From NCBI RefSeq assembly GCF_040026395.1, contig NZ_CP157278.1, forward strand, positions 4,154,001 to 4,218,000: 64,000 nucleotides of DNA, written 5' to 3'. How positions within the stretch are numbered: the stretch's first letter is position 1; each line of letters starts with the position of its first letter. Below, in pieces: positions 26,698-35,761 of this stretch. The DNA is from Pedobacter lusitanus (lineage in GTDB: Bacteria > Bacteroidota > Bacteroidia > Sphingobacteriales > Sphingobacteriaceae). The notes under the pieces are model-generated. The model was not told where the DNA came from. It was given only the letters and a program-made list of their open reading frames with translations, and did no database searches. Both the position numbers and the translations under genes were made by a program.

Positions 26698-27545
26698 AGA
26701 ATCCCTTCTTTTTTCAGAATATAATTATAGATCCCCTCAATTGGTTTCTGCATAATTCTTCCCAGTTTCAGTCCGTTCAATTCGCAGACCTGTTTCAGTA
26801 TATCCTGATAATAATAGGCAACTGACCCTACAAAATGGCAATCCAGCACTTTGTAATCCTTGAAGCTTTTAATATTCACGTCAATGAACTCCTGGAAACC
26901 ATCAATCAGTAACTGGTTGATAAAAGGATGTTCCCTGTTCGGATACATAAACTTGCTGAAACCAGCCAGGTAAGTATTAGGAAATGGTTTTTGATAAACA
27001 TTGGTAATGATAGTTTCCCTGTCGGTATTAAACTCCCGGGCAAAAAGCAGACGTAAATCTTCAGGCATCTGTTTATACAGATAAGAAGTGACAATCTTTT
27101 TTCCAAAAGTAGTACCCGAACCTTCGTCTCCCAGGATATAGCCTAAACCATAATTGCTGTCATAAGTAGAAACGCCGTCAAAATAAGAAACATTAGAGCC
27201 TGTACCAAGAATGCAGATCAAACCTTTCTGATCACCGCAGGTAGCATATGCACAACCGATTAAGTCATTCTCCACACTGATAAAAGCTTTGGTGAAATAC
27301 AGGGATAAGCCATTGGAAATTACCTCATGTTTATCAGGAGTAGAACAACCTGATCCATAAAAATAAATTTCCCTGACATCCGCGGCAAACTCTTCAGTCA
27401 TTTTCATTTTGGAGAATATTTTGAATATATCCTGCGCATTTAAAAAATAAGGGTTGATGCCCTGCGTGCTAAAACTGATTGTTTTACCATCTTTATATCC
27501 AAGCCAGTCTGTCTTTGAAGACCCGCTATCTGCTACTAATATCAT
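26694..27545 (-). CDS. BadF/BadG/BcrA/BcrD-type ATPase, N-acetylglucosamine kinase-like
   Basis: A 283-residue protein of the ASKHA (actin-like) fold. The phosphate-1 motif ADSGSSKTDW is at residues 4-13, and the phosphate-2 region LGTGSNVSYFDG and the adenosine-side GYILGDEGSGTTFG are clear. Members of this branch phosphorylate N-acetylglucosamine or related amino sugars, as in cell-wall recycling. The start codon lies 17 bases after the TolC stop on the same strand, so the kinase could be the last gene of the efflux operon, an unexpected pairing. There is no terminator before the convergent GNAT gene. Substrate is inferred from family. Confidence 0.85.
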   Translation of the reverse strand: MILVADSGSSKTDWLGYKDGKTISFSTQGINPYFLNAQDIFKIFSKMKMTEEFAADVREIYFYGSGCSTPDKHEVISNGLSLYFTKAFISVENDLIGCAYATCGDQKGLICILGTGSNVSYFDGVSTYDSNYGLGYILGDEGSGTTFGKKIVTSYLYKQMPEDLRLLFAREFNTDRETIITNVYQKPFPNTYLAGFSKFMYPNREHPFINQLLIDGFQEFIDVNIKSFKDYKVLDCHFVGSVAYYYQDILKQVCELNGLKLGRIMQKPIEGIYNYILKKEGIL

Positions 27546-27562
27546 AAACGAAAGTAATCATC

Positions 27563-28876
27563 TTATTGAACATTTAAAGTACCACTAATCTCTTTTAAAT
27601 TAATTTCTGTTAGTTTAGCCTGAAATTGTGCATCCAGGAAGCGAATAATGGCATTTATAGAATTTCTTTGTGCCTCGCGCAATTCCAGCGGACTGATACT
27701 GCCAAGACGGTATTTTTCAAAAGTAATATCAAGATTCTGTTTAGCCAGGTCCACATTACCCGTTTCAACTCTTAACAGATCCAGATTGGTCAGATAATTC
27801 TGGTAAGTGGTATTCAGCAATGCACTGACATCTTGTTTGGTCTTGTCCAGATTGAGCTCCGAAGAGTTGAGCTGTACTTTTGCATTGCGCTCATTTTGTC
27901 TTTGTAAAAAGCCATTGAAAATATTCAGACTTGCCGTAAGTCCGTAAGTGAGCCCGTTGGCTCTGAATTTCTGGTTGAAACCCGTAGGACTTGTACTCCT
28001 TGAAAATTCATAACCACTATTTACGGCTACCGTAGGATAACGTTGTCCTTTAATCTGTTTCAGGTTTAATGCAGCAATCTTTTTATTGATGAAAGCATTT
28101 TGCAGCGAAGGATTCAGGCGTTCAGTTGACAGTTCCAGATCGGCCAGTTTCAGGTTATTTTCAATATTCAGTTTTTCATTGACGGCGAATACCCTGTTCA
28201 GGTCTCCTGCCATTAACTGGTTCAGTGTAATCCGGGACGTGTTTAATATGTTTTTCTGCTGCAAAAATAAAGTCGTGTCCGTGTTGTAATCTACCTTTGC
28301 AGTCAGTACATCCAGTTTGGAACCACGTCCTATTTTTAATTTGTTGTCAGCAATAGTCACCCTTAATCTGGAAATTTTCAGCGCACTGTCTGTGGCCAGC
28401 ACCAGTTGCTGTTGTCTGACTATTGCATAGTAAGCAGAGACGACATCAGAGATGGTATTCAGAATAGTTAGTTTAGCATTTACCTCACCTTGTTTTTGTA
28501 ATTCCTTTAGTTTGTCATAATTGGCGAACATCTGGAATCCGTCAAAAATAGTCCAGTCCAGAGCCACTCCGTAATTCAGATTGGTACTGCGTACACCCGA
28601 TGCTTTTTTCTCCGGTCCGGTTGCCGGGCTCTGTACCGTATTTTGTCTGCTGCCTCCATTGCTGAATGTACCTGCAAGGCCTGGCAGCATACCTGCATTT
28701 CCTGCATTGAGGTTATTTTTAGCAATCTGCACTTCATTATTGACCAATCTGATATCATAATTGTTCTTTAATGCCGTACTTATCGCTTCCTCCAGGCTAA
28801 GGGTGTCCTGTGCGATGACACTTTGTGTGCAGCAGCTGATCAGGAAGGCCAGGAAATAAAAGAGAAACTTATTCAT
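27563..28876 (-). CDS. TolC family outer-membrane efflux protein
   Basis: A 437-residue outer-membrane channel subunit with a signal peptide (about residues 1-22, ending SVIAQ) and two repeated helical-hairpin halves of the OEP fold, opening TLSLEEAISTALKNNYDIRL and ending with DITFEKYRLGSISPLELREAQ. It should form a trimeric tunnel with the RND pump and adaptor encoded just upstream. It is separated from the pump gene by 14 bases. Its length agrees with the family. Confidence 0.93.
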   Translation of the reverse strand: MNKFLFYFLAFLISCCTQSVIAQDTLSLEEAISTALKNNYDIRLVNNEVQIAKNNLNAGNAGMLPGLAGTFSNGGSRQNTVQSPATGPEKKASGVRSTNLNYGVALDWTIFDGFQMFANYDKLKELQKQGEVNAKLTILNTISDVVSAYYAIVRQQQLVLATDSALKISRLRVTIADNKLKIGRGSKLDVLTAKVDYNTDTTLFLQQKNILNTSRITLNQLMAGDLNRVFAVNEKLNIENNLKLADLELSTERLNPSLQNAFINKKIAALNLKQIKGQRYPTVAVNSGYEFSRSTSPTGFNQKFRANGLTYGLTASLNIFNGFLQRQNERNAKVQLNSSELNLDKTKQDVSALLNTTYQNYLTNLDLLRVETGNVDLAKQNLDITFEKYRLGSISPLELREAQRNSINAIIRFLDAQFQAKLTEINLKEISGTLNVQ

Positions 28877-28890
28877 TTGTATATAATATT

Positions 28891-31800
28891 TTAAGCCGAA
28901 GGATTTTTTTCTTCAGCCAGTGCTGCTTTTAATGACTCTTGTAAATCTGTATTTGTTTTGTGCTCTTTAGACCAGTAAGAATAGATTGATGGAATAACAA
29001 ACAGGGTAAGCACCAGTGAAAATGTAGTTCCACCCACAATGACAACCCCCATACCCATACGGCTTTTTGCCGCTGCACCCAATGCCATGGCAATAGGTAA
29101 GGCCCCGATTGCAATAGCCAGACTGGTCATTAAAATCGGTCTTAAACGGGAAACTGAAGCCTCTCTGATTGCATCGTGTACACTTTTACCGCTTTCTTTA
29201 AGCTGATTGGCAAATTCCACAATCAGAATACCATTTTTTGTAACCAGTCCGATCAGCATAATTGTACCGATCTGGCTGAATATATTCCAGCTCTGTCCAA
29301 ACAACCATAAAGAAAGAAAGGCTCCCGCTACCGCCATAGGTACAGTCATGATAATGATAACCGGATCTTTGAAACTTTCAAACTGCGCTGACAGAATCAG
29401 GTATACCAGCAATAAGGCCAGTCCGAAAGCAAACATCGTATTGGAAGAACTTTCCTGGAAATCACGTGATTCACCACTAAGGTCAGTGGAAAAGGTTTCA
29501 TCTAAAACTTTATCCCTGATTTTATCCATGGCTGCAATTCCATCCCCTATACTTTTCCCCGGAGCCAGACCTGCAGAAACCGTGGCTGCCGTAAAACGAT
29601 TATTTCTGTACAGCTGCGGAGGGCTGCTTTCTTCTTTTGCAGTTACCAGATTGTCAATCTGGATAAGCTCACCCTTATCATTACGTACATATACAGAACT
29701 CAGATCCAAAGGATCTTTTCGGTTTCCGCGGTCAAACTGACCAATTACCTGGTACTGTTTTCCATTCATAAAGAAATAAGAAAAACGCTGCCCACTGAGC
29801 CCAAGCTGTAAAGTCTGGGCAATGGCCGAAACTGATACACCCAGGTTCCTGGCTTTATCCCTGTCTATCGTCAGGTTGATTTCCGGCTTGTTGAATTTCA
29901 GGTTGACATCAGAAACGGTGAATGTCGGGTCTTTACTTACTTCATCCATAAACTGAGGAACCTTTTCTCTCAGTTTATCAAAATTCTGCGCCTGGATGAT
30001 ATAGCTGATTGGCAAACCTCCACGACGACCTACCGAGATTGTCGGTTGCTGGGTTACCAGTACTTTTCCCTCAGTATATTTTCGGGTAATCCGGGTCAGC
30101 TGGTTAGCGATTTCTTCCTGAGAACGACCGCGCAGTCCGGGATCTGTAAGTCCCATTCTGACAAAACCACTGTTTACAGCACCACTTCCACCGAAACTCG
30201 GAGAGGTAATAGTAATATTTACGTTCTTTTCCGGAATAGAGTCTTCAACCATTTTGGCGATCTTCATAATGAACTTATCCGTATAATCGTAAGATGAGCC
30301 CTCGGGAGTAGTGATACTCATATTGATCGCACTTCTGTCATCATAAGGAGCAGTTTCTTTAGGCAGAATTTTCCAGAACAACATGATCAGGCCGATACAG
30401 GCGATTATAATTGGAACTGCAAGCCATCTTTTGTTCAGAAATTTATTCAGGTTTTCGGCATAATTATCATTCAATTTAACAAAGTAGGGCTCAGACCATT
30501 CATAAAACCTTGACTTTTTATGGCCTGTCTTTTTCATCAGATAGGCATTTAACATCGGTGTCAGTGTCAGGGATACAAAAGCCGATATCAGCACGGCTGC
30601 ACCAATTACAATCCCGAATTCCCGGAATAGTCTGCCCACAAATCCCTGGAGAAATACAACCGGAAGAAACACAGCAGCAAGCGTAACTGAAATGGAAATA
30701 ACGGCAAAGAAGATCTCGTTGGAACCTTTAATCGCAGCCTCGAAAGGAGAATATCCTTCCTCTACTTTTTTGAAAATATTTTCGGTCACGACAATCCCGT
30801 CATCTACAACAAGTCCTGTAGCCAGTACAATAGCCAGTAAACTCAATACATTGATCGAGAAGCCAAAAATGTACATGATAAAGAAAGTGAAAACCAGCGA
30901 TACCGGTATATCAATTAATGGTCTGATGGCAATTGCCCAATCCCTGAAAAACAGGTAAATGATCAGGATAACCAGTACCAGGGAAAGAATAATGGTTTCC
31001 GCAACCTCTGTGACTGAATTCTTGATAAACCTGGTATTATCCAGGGAAACATTCAGCTTGATATCTTTGGGAATATCATTCTTCAGTCTGGCAAATCTCT
31101 TCTCAAATTCTGTTGAAATGTCCAGGTAATTTGCTCCTGGCTGCGGAATCAGAGCTACAGCAACCATGGGTTTGCCGGACTCCCTTAAAATAGTTTCTTC
31201 ATTTTCAGGGCCAAGTTCTGCATAACCTACATCCTTCAGCTGAATAACATTGTTGCCGTCATTTTTAATGATCAGATCATTGAACTGTTTTTCATTGGTT
31301 AATTTACCCAGCGTTTTGACAGTCAGTTCAGTACTGGCACCAGTGATTTTACCGGAAGGCAGTTCTACATTCTCATTGTCAAGCGCAGTGACAATATCCT
31401 GCGAAGTCAGCCCTAAAGCAGCCAGTTTATTCGGATCAATCCGAAGCCTCATGGCATATTTTTTCTGTCCCTGAATCTGCACACTGCTGACGCCCGGTAT
31501 GGTTTGTATACGTTCGGCAATTACATTTTCTGCATAGTCACTCAATTCCAGCTGATTTCTCTGATCACTCTGGATCGTCATGGTGATGATCGCATCCGAA
31601 TTGGCATCTGCCTTGCTCACTACAGGATTTCCGTCAATATCTTTAGGTAAGTTACGGGCCGCCTGTGATACTTTATCCCGAACATCATTGGCAGCTTCCT
31701 CAATATTTTTACCCAGGTTGAATTCTATGGTAATCGTACTGCTTCCCTGGTTACTGGAAGAAGACATGTTTCTGATACCGTCTATCCCGTTGATGGATTT

Positions 31801-32004
31801 TTCCAGTGGTTCGGTAATCTGGGATTCAATAATATCTGAGTTTGCACCAGGATAGGAGGTACGCACTGAAACTACCGTTGGGTCAATATTGGGAAACTCC
31901 CTTACACCCAGAAAATTGTACCCGATAACACCGAAAAGCAGGATCATCAGGTTCATTACAATTGCCAGAACGGGTCTTTTTATACTCGTGGTGGATATAC
32001 TCAT
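28891..32004 (-). CDS. efflux RND transporter permease subunit (HAE1 type)
   Basis: A 1037-residue inner-membrane pump, the usual length of AcrB-type proteins. It opens with a first membrane helix after SIKRPVLAIVM, has large periplasmic loops on each half and the proton-relay pair Asp401-Asp402 in TM4 (GLVVDDGIVV). GxFLSLWLFGQSWNIF and MLIGLVTKNGILIVEFANQ in the second half are typical of the hydrophobe/amphiphile efflux group. It would drive proton-dependent export of drugs, bile-like detergents or lipids. It is the middle gene of the adaptor-pump-channel operon, with 13- and 14-base gaps. Substrate unknown. Confidence 0.95.
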   Translation of the reverse strand: MSISTTSIKRPVLAIVMNLMILLFGVIGYNFLGVREFPNIDPTVVSVRTSYPGANSDIIESQITEPLEKSINGIDGIRNMSSSSNQGSSTITIEFNLGKNIEEAANDVRDKVSQAARNLPKDIDGNPVVSKADANSDAIITMTIQSDQRNQLELSDYAENVIAERIQTIPGVSSVQIQGQKKYAMRLRIDPNKLAALGLTSQDIVTALDNENVELPSGKITGASTELTVKTLGKLTNEKQFNDLIIKNDGNNVIQLKDVGYAELGPENEETILRESGKPMVAVALIPQPGANYLDISTEFEKRFARLKNDIPKDIKLNVSLDNTRFIKNSVTEVAETIILSLVLVILIIYLFFRDWAIAIRPLIDIPVSLVFTFFIMYIFGFSINVLSLLAIVLATGLVVDDGIVVTENIFKKVEEGYSPFEAAIKGSNEIFFAVISISVTLAAVFLPVVFLQGFVGRLFREFGIVIGAAVLISAFVSLTLTPMLNAYLMKKTGHKKSRFYEWSEPYFVKLNDNYAENLNKFLNKRWLAVPIIIACIGLIMLFWKILPKETAPYDDRSAINMSITTPEGSSYDYTDKFIMKIAKMVEDSIPEKNVNITITSPSFGGSGAVNSGFVRMGLTDPGLRGRSQEEIANQLTRITRKYTEGKVLVTQQPTISVGRRGGLPISYIIQAQNFDKLREKVPQFMDEVSKDPTFTVSDVNLKFNKPEINLTIDRDKARNLGVSVSAIAQTLQLGLSGQRFSYFFMNGKQYQVIGQFDRGNRKDPLDLSSVYVRNDKGELIQIDNLVTAKEESSPPQLYRNNRFTAATVSAGLAPGKSIGDGIAAMDKIRDKVLDETFSTDLSGESRDFQESSSNTMFAFGLALLLVYLILSAQFESFKDPVIIIMTVPMAVAGAFLSLWLFGQSWNIFSQIGTIMLIGLVTKNGILIVEFANQLKESGKSVHDAIREASVSRLRPILMTSLAIAIGALPIAMALGAAAKSRMGMGVVIVGGTTFSLVLTLFVIPSIYSYWSKEHKTNTDLQESLKAALAEEKNPSA

Positions 32005-32017
32005 TTCGGTAGGATTT

Positions 32018-33106
32018 TTATTTGACTACTGTTACTTTGACGGGGGCATCATCTTTTAAGGAAAGGGCTCCTGTTGTTAAAACAGTATCACCGATTTTTA
32101 GTCCGGAGGTGATCAGTATATTCTCATCAGTACGCGTGCCGGATTGTACATCTACCTGTTTTGCTTTACCATTCTGGCTGATAAATACTGTTTTACCTCT
32201 TAATACCGGGATAATAGCCTGGTTGGGGATAAGTATAGCATTATCAATCTTATCCAGGGTAAGCGAAACTTTAGCAAAAGAGCCGGGACGTAATTCATTG
32301 TTTTTATTTGGTGCCAGTGCTTTTACCTGCAGGGTTCTGGTCTGCGAGTTGATGCCGGGTTCCAGGGCAAAAACCTTTCCTGTATAAATTTGTGCCGAAC
32401 CATCGGTGCGAAAGGTGATAGTCGAATTCACTTTAATCTGGGACATGTATTTTTCAGGTACCGAGAAACTTACTTTTACCGGATCAGTACTGAGCAGGTT
32501 GGCTATGATTTTTGTAGGCGTAATATATTCACCCGCAGAAATTGAACGCAGACCTATTTTTCCACTGAAGGGTGCAATAATGGAAGTTTTAGCCAGTTGT
32601 GCCCTGATTAATTGTGCCTGTGCTTTCAGGGACTTTAAGTCGGCCAGTGCAGTATCATATTCTTCCTGACTGATGGCGCCTTTTTGCAGCAGCTGTTTTG
32701 CCCGGTTTTCATTCGTTGCGGACAGGTTTTGTTTAGTCAGTGCTTCCTGTAGTTGTGCCTGAATGTCACGATCGTTAATTTTGACCAGCAGACTTCCCTT
32801 AGTTACATTACTTCCTTCTTTAAAGTAGATTCCGGTAATTAAGCCCGAAACCTCACTTTGCAGCGCAACTGATTCATTGGCTTCTATAGTTCCGGTAATA
32901 TCCAGTTTATTGGCGAAAGAAGTTGCCTGTATCACTACACCGTTGACCAGCATATTTTGTGATTTGCCACCTTTGGCAGATCCGGAACCTTTTGCACCTG
33001 GGCCCATTCCGGAGTTCTCCAGTTTTTTGTTGACGGATATCCTGTGATAAATGAGGTAAACTATCCCAGCAAAAATAAGGGAGTAAATAACGTATTTGAG
33101 TTTCAT
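32018..33106 (-). CDS. efflux RND transporter periplasmic adaptor subunit
   Basis: A 362-residue membrane-fusion protein from the start MKLKYVIYS at 33106, which places the N-terminal membrane anchor at residues 4-18; an in-frame ATG ten codons earlier adds only polar residues. The Gly/Ser/Lys-rich linker is followed by the lipoyl-like halves (GTIEANESVALQSEVSGLI and IIAPFSGKIGLRSISAGEYI) flanking a coiled-coil hairpin (about residues 115-165), then beta-barrel and membrane-proximal domains. It bridges the RND pump and TolC. First gene of the operon, preceded by a -7 box and a palindrome. Confidence 0.93.
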   Translation of the reverse strand: MKLKYVIYSLIFAGIVYLIYHRISVNKKLENSGMGPGAKGSGSAKGGKSQNMLVNGVVIQATSFANKLDITGTIEANESVALQSEVSGLITGIYFKEGSNVTKGSLLVKINDRDIQAQLQEALTKQNLSATNENRAKQLLQKGAISQEEYDTALADLKSLKAQAQLIRAQLAKTSIIAPFSGKIGLRSISAGEYITPTKIIANLLSTDPVKVSFSVPEKYMSQIKVNSTITFRTDGSAQIYTGKVFALEPGINSQTRTLQVKALAPNKNNELRPGSFAKVSLTLDKIDNAILIPNQAIIPVLRGKTVFISQNGKAKQVDVQSGTRTDENILITSGLKIGDTVLTTGALSLKDDAPVKVTVVK

Positions 33107-33133
33107 AATGGGGTTTTGGAGCGACTGATTATA

Positions 33134-33141
33134 CAAAAATA
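33134..33141 (-). promoter_or_regulatory. -7 promoter box (TATTTTTG on the minus strand) for the efflux operon
   Basis: It matches TAnnTTTG on the minus strand, 27 bases before the adaptor start at 33106, giving a leader of about 20 bases. Confidence 0.5.
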
Positions 33142-33160
33142 TTTAAATATGTGCGCTGGC

Positions 33161-33179
33161 CATACTTGTATTAAGTATG
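33161..33179. promoter_or_regulatory. palindrome, candidate operator of the efflux operon
   Basis: CATACTT (33161-33167) and AAGTATG (33173-33179) are exact complements with a five-base spacer. The dyad covers the place where the -33 element of the minus-strand promoter should sit, as expected for a repressor of the TetR or MarR kind. No regulator gene adjoins. Confidence 0.45.
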
Positions 33180-33225
33180 TTACAGCTAATTTCTTATTTA
33201 AACCCATAACAAAGGCTATATATTT

Positions 33226-33233
33226 TAAATTTG
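33226..33233 (+). promoter_or_regulatory. -7 promoter box (TAAATTTG) for the M61 peptidase gene
   Basis: It matches TAnnTTTG. A start site near 33240 would give a leader of about 65 bases that contains the hairpin at 33253-33293. No -33 TTG is seen. Confidence 0.45.
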
Positions 33234-33252
33234 CGTCAAAAGAATCAGATAT

Positions 33253-33293
33253 GGCGATGAAACCTGCATAAGTTTTCTGCAGGTTTCATCGCC
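33253..33293 (+). promoter_or_regulatory. 16-bp perfect hairpin in the leader of the M61 peptidase gene
   Basis: GGCGATGAAACCTGCA (33253-33268) pairs perfectly with 33278-33293 around a nine-base loop. No T-run follows, so it is not a standard terminator in the plus direction, and it ends 13 bases before the start codon. A six-codon frame, ATG at 33252 to TAA at 33270-33272 (Met-Ala-Met-Lys-Pro-Ala), lies in its left arm. It could be an RNA control or stability element, or a DNA operator. Confidence 0.5.
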
Positions 33294-33306
33294 AATAAAA
33301 AACTAT

Positions 33307-35097
33307 ATGAAACTAACAAAACAAATTGGATTAGGGTTATTGATTTTTCTGGCACCCGCCCTGGCCGCTCAAGCACAGACCGCAGTTAATTACGAGGTCA
33401 GTTTTAAAGAACCACAAGCGCACTATGCTGATGTTAAAATGCATGTCGACGGACTGAAAAAAGAATATATTGATGTTAAAATGCCTGTATGGGCACCAGG
33501 ATCTTATCTGATCAGGGAGTTTTCCAGAAATGTAGAAGGTTTTACGGCAACATCCGGCAAAAAAACACTTAAAACAGAAAAATTAAAGAAAAATACCTGG
33601 AGAGTTTATACCGGTAGTTCAAATTCCGTTGATATCAATTACAGTGTATATGCCTTTGAAGTATCGGTACGTACTTCTTTTATAGATGCCAGTCATGCGT
33701 TTTTATCTCCAACCGGGATTTTTATGTATCCTGACAATCAGCTTGCTTTGCCAAGTACAGTTAAGGTGATCCCTTTTGAAGGCTGGTATAAAGTGTCTAC
33801 CGGACTGGAGCCTGTGGCTGGCCGTCAATTTACCTATACAGCAAAAAATTATGATATTTTGTTTGATAGCCCGATAGAGGTAGGTAATCAGGATGTATTT
33901 GAATTCACTGCTGCGGGTGTTAAACATGAAGTAGCCATGTATGGTGGCGGAAACTATAATGCAGAGCGTCTGAAAACAGATATGGCTAAGGTTATAGAAC
34001 AGGCGACAGCGATTTATGGAGAGAACCCGAACAAACACTATACTTTTATTGTCCATAATTTTCAAAGAGGTGGCGGTGGACTGGAGCATCTGAACTCTAC
34101 CGTACTGGGTGCCTCAAGAGATGCCTATGCGACAGAAAAAGGATATAAAGGATTTTTGGGTCTGGTAGCACATGAATATCATCATTTATGGAATGTAAAA
34201 AGATTGCGCCCGGTAGCTTTAGGTCCGTTTGATTATGAAAACGAGAACTATACCACTGATTTATGGATTGCTGAAGGATTTACAGCATACTATGAGAATA
34301 AATTAATGCTGCGCGCCGGGCTGATCAGTAAAGAAGAGTTTATAGAAACCTTAACCAAATCAATGTCTGATGTGATAAACACCAGAGGTGGTTATGTGCA
34401 GTCGGCTGCGATGTCAAGCTTTGATGCCTGGATCAAATATTACCGTCCTGATGAAAACTCCAAAAACAGCAGTATTTCTTATTACAGTAAAGGAGAAATT
34501 GTAGGCATGCTGATGGATCTTGAAATTGCCCATGCAACTCAGGGTAAATCAAGTCTTGATCAGGTAATGAAGGCAATGTATGAGCAGTGCAAGATTAAAG
34601 GCCGGGGCTATACTGATGCTGAATTCAAGACTATGGTAGAGAAAATCAGCGGGATCAGTTTTACTGGTTTCTGGGCGAAATATGTGAATGGTACTGAGCC
34701 GGTAGAATATGAAAAGTATTTAGGCTATGCCGGAATAAAGGTTAAAGACGAGGGACAGAAAGAAGCTTACCTGGGGATTGCGACAAAAGTAACTGAAGGT
34801 CATTTACTGATCTCTGCAGTTTCCCGTAATTCGGCTGCCTGGGTTGACGGACTAAACGTTGACGATGAACTGATAGGTGTGGAAGGTGCTTATGCGCAGC
34901 CTGCTGTAGAGAAAATGCCTGTAATGCAGCAAAAGAAAATTGGTGATGCAGTTCGTTTTCAAATCAGAAGAGATGGTCTGGATAAAGAGATCAGCGTTAA
35001 GCTGAAGGCCAGCCCGAATGTTGAACTTGTTTCCTCCGTAGATCCGGCAGGAACAGCAGTAGAGAAGGCTGTGCTTAAAGCATGGACAGGAATATAA
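33307..35097 (+). CDS. M61 family metallopeptidase (glycyl aminopeptidase-like) with PDZ domain
   Basis: A 596-residue exported protein (signal peptide ending LAAQAQ, about residue 24). An N-terminal beta domain (VKMPVWAPGSYLIREFSRNV) precedes a gluzincin catalytic domain: zinc site HEYHH at residues 289-293, third ligand Glu323 (WIAEGFTAYYE), with GGGLEHLNS upstream as the substrate-strand motif. A PDZ-like domain occupies about residues 480-575. M61 enzymes are aminopeptidases that favour N-terminal glycine or alanine. Its leader carries a strong hairpin, and a terminator follows. Location is probably periplasmic. Confidence 0.93.
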   Translation: MKLTKQIGLGLLIFLAPALAAQAQTAVNYEVSFKEPQAHYADVKMHVDGLKKEYIDVKMPVWAPGSYLIREFSRNVEGFTATSGKKTLKTEKLKKNTWRVYTGSSNSVDINYSVYAFEVSVRTSFIDASHAFLSPTGIFMYPDNQLALPSTVKVIPFEGWYKVSTGLEPVAGRQFTYTAKNYDILFDSPIEVGNQDVFEFTAAGVKHEVAMYGGGNYNAERLKTDMAKVIEQATAIYGENPNKHYTFIVHNFQRGGGGLEHLNSTVLGASRDAYATEKGYKGFLGLVAHEYHHLWNVKRLRPVALGPFDYENENYTTDLWIAEGFTAYYENKLMLRAGLISKEEFIETLTKSMSDVINTRGGYVQSAAMSSFDAWIKYYRPDENSKNSSISYYSKGEIVGMLMDLEIAHATQGKSSLDQVMKAMYEQCKIKGRGYTDAEFKTMVEKISGISFTGFWAKYVNGTEPVEYEKYLGYAGIKVKDEGQKEAYLGIATKVTEGHLLISAVSRNSAAWVDGLNVDDELIGVEGAYAQPAVEKMPVMQQKKIGDAVRFQIRRDGLDKEISVKLKASPNVELVSSVDPAGTAVEKAVLKAWTGI

Positions 35098-35113
35098 AAT
35101 TATAAGTACAAGC

Positions 35114-35157
35114 ATCAAAAAAGGCCCTGAAGATTAATCTTCAGGGCCTTTTTTGAT
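35114..35157. terminator. bidirectional terminator, 44-bp perfect palindrome
   Basis: 35114-35135 is the exact complement of 35136-35157. The arms carry A- and T-runs around GGCCCTGAAG, so it can end both the M61 gene and the convergent outer-membrane protein gene. Confidence 0.88.
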
Positions 35158-35177
35158 TTCAGTCCGGAATCCGGTTT

Positions 35178-35657
35178 CTAGAAAGTGAAACGCAGAGACA
35201 AGCCTACACCTGAAGCATCAAAATCAGTATCAGGAGCTAACTGTATAGCTGGTTTCCAGTCAAGGGAAAGGTTGATAGGTGCATCAGCAAATTTATAGTC
35301 CAGACCTAGAACACCATCCAGAGAAAGATAAAGATCGCTTGAGTTGTATGGTTTGTATTTTACAGTACCAATACTACCACCACCACCATAATACCAGTTC
35401 AGTCCGCGTGCACCACTGATAGGTTTATAAACTTCATATAAGGCAGTTACACGGAAATAGTTGTAATTATTGTTAGACCTGAAGTTGGCAATAAGGTCAA
35501 GCATTTTGTTTTCACCCAGAGATGTTTTAAAAGTTACTCCGTTTGCAGCACCAAAACGACCACCAATGGCATTTTTGTAGCTCTGAGCTTTTGAAGAAGA
35601 TTGGATCGCAAATGTTGCGATTACAGTAAGGCAAAGTATTGTAAATACTTTTTTCAT
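35178..35657 (-). CDS. small outer-membrane beta-barrel protein
   Basis: A 159-residue protein with a signal peptide (ending SSSKAQ) and short amphipathic strands of alternating polarity (GGRFGAANGVTFKTSL, LDLIANFRSNNNYNYF, YYGGGGSIGTVKY) that end in the aromatic strand GVGLSLRFTF. This is the pattern of an eight-stranded outer-membrane barrel. I do not recognise a specific family. Its upstream region, from 105 bases before the start codon outwards, carries the 11-bp-phased repeat array at 35762-35837, which may control it. A bidirectional terminator lies downstream. Confidence 0.8.
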   Translation of the reverse strand: MKKVFTILCLTVIATFAIQSSSKAQSYKNAIGGRFGAANGVTFKTSLGENKMLDLIANFRSNNNYNYFRVTALYEVYKPISGARGLNWYYGGGGSIGTVKYKPYNSSDLYLSLDGVLGLDYKFADAPINLSLDWKPAIQLAPDTDFDASGVGLSLRFTF

Positions 35658-35761
35658 ATGATTTGTATAAAGTTTAAATGTGAAAATGACCTGAGCAATT
35701 ATTATGCCGCTGTGTCATCTGAATGAAATTTAATGCTAAAAAGATAGGGCAGACAATGGTA

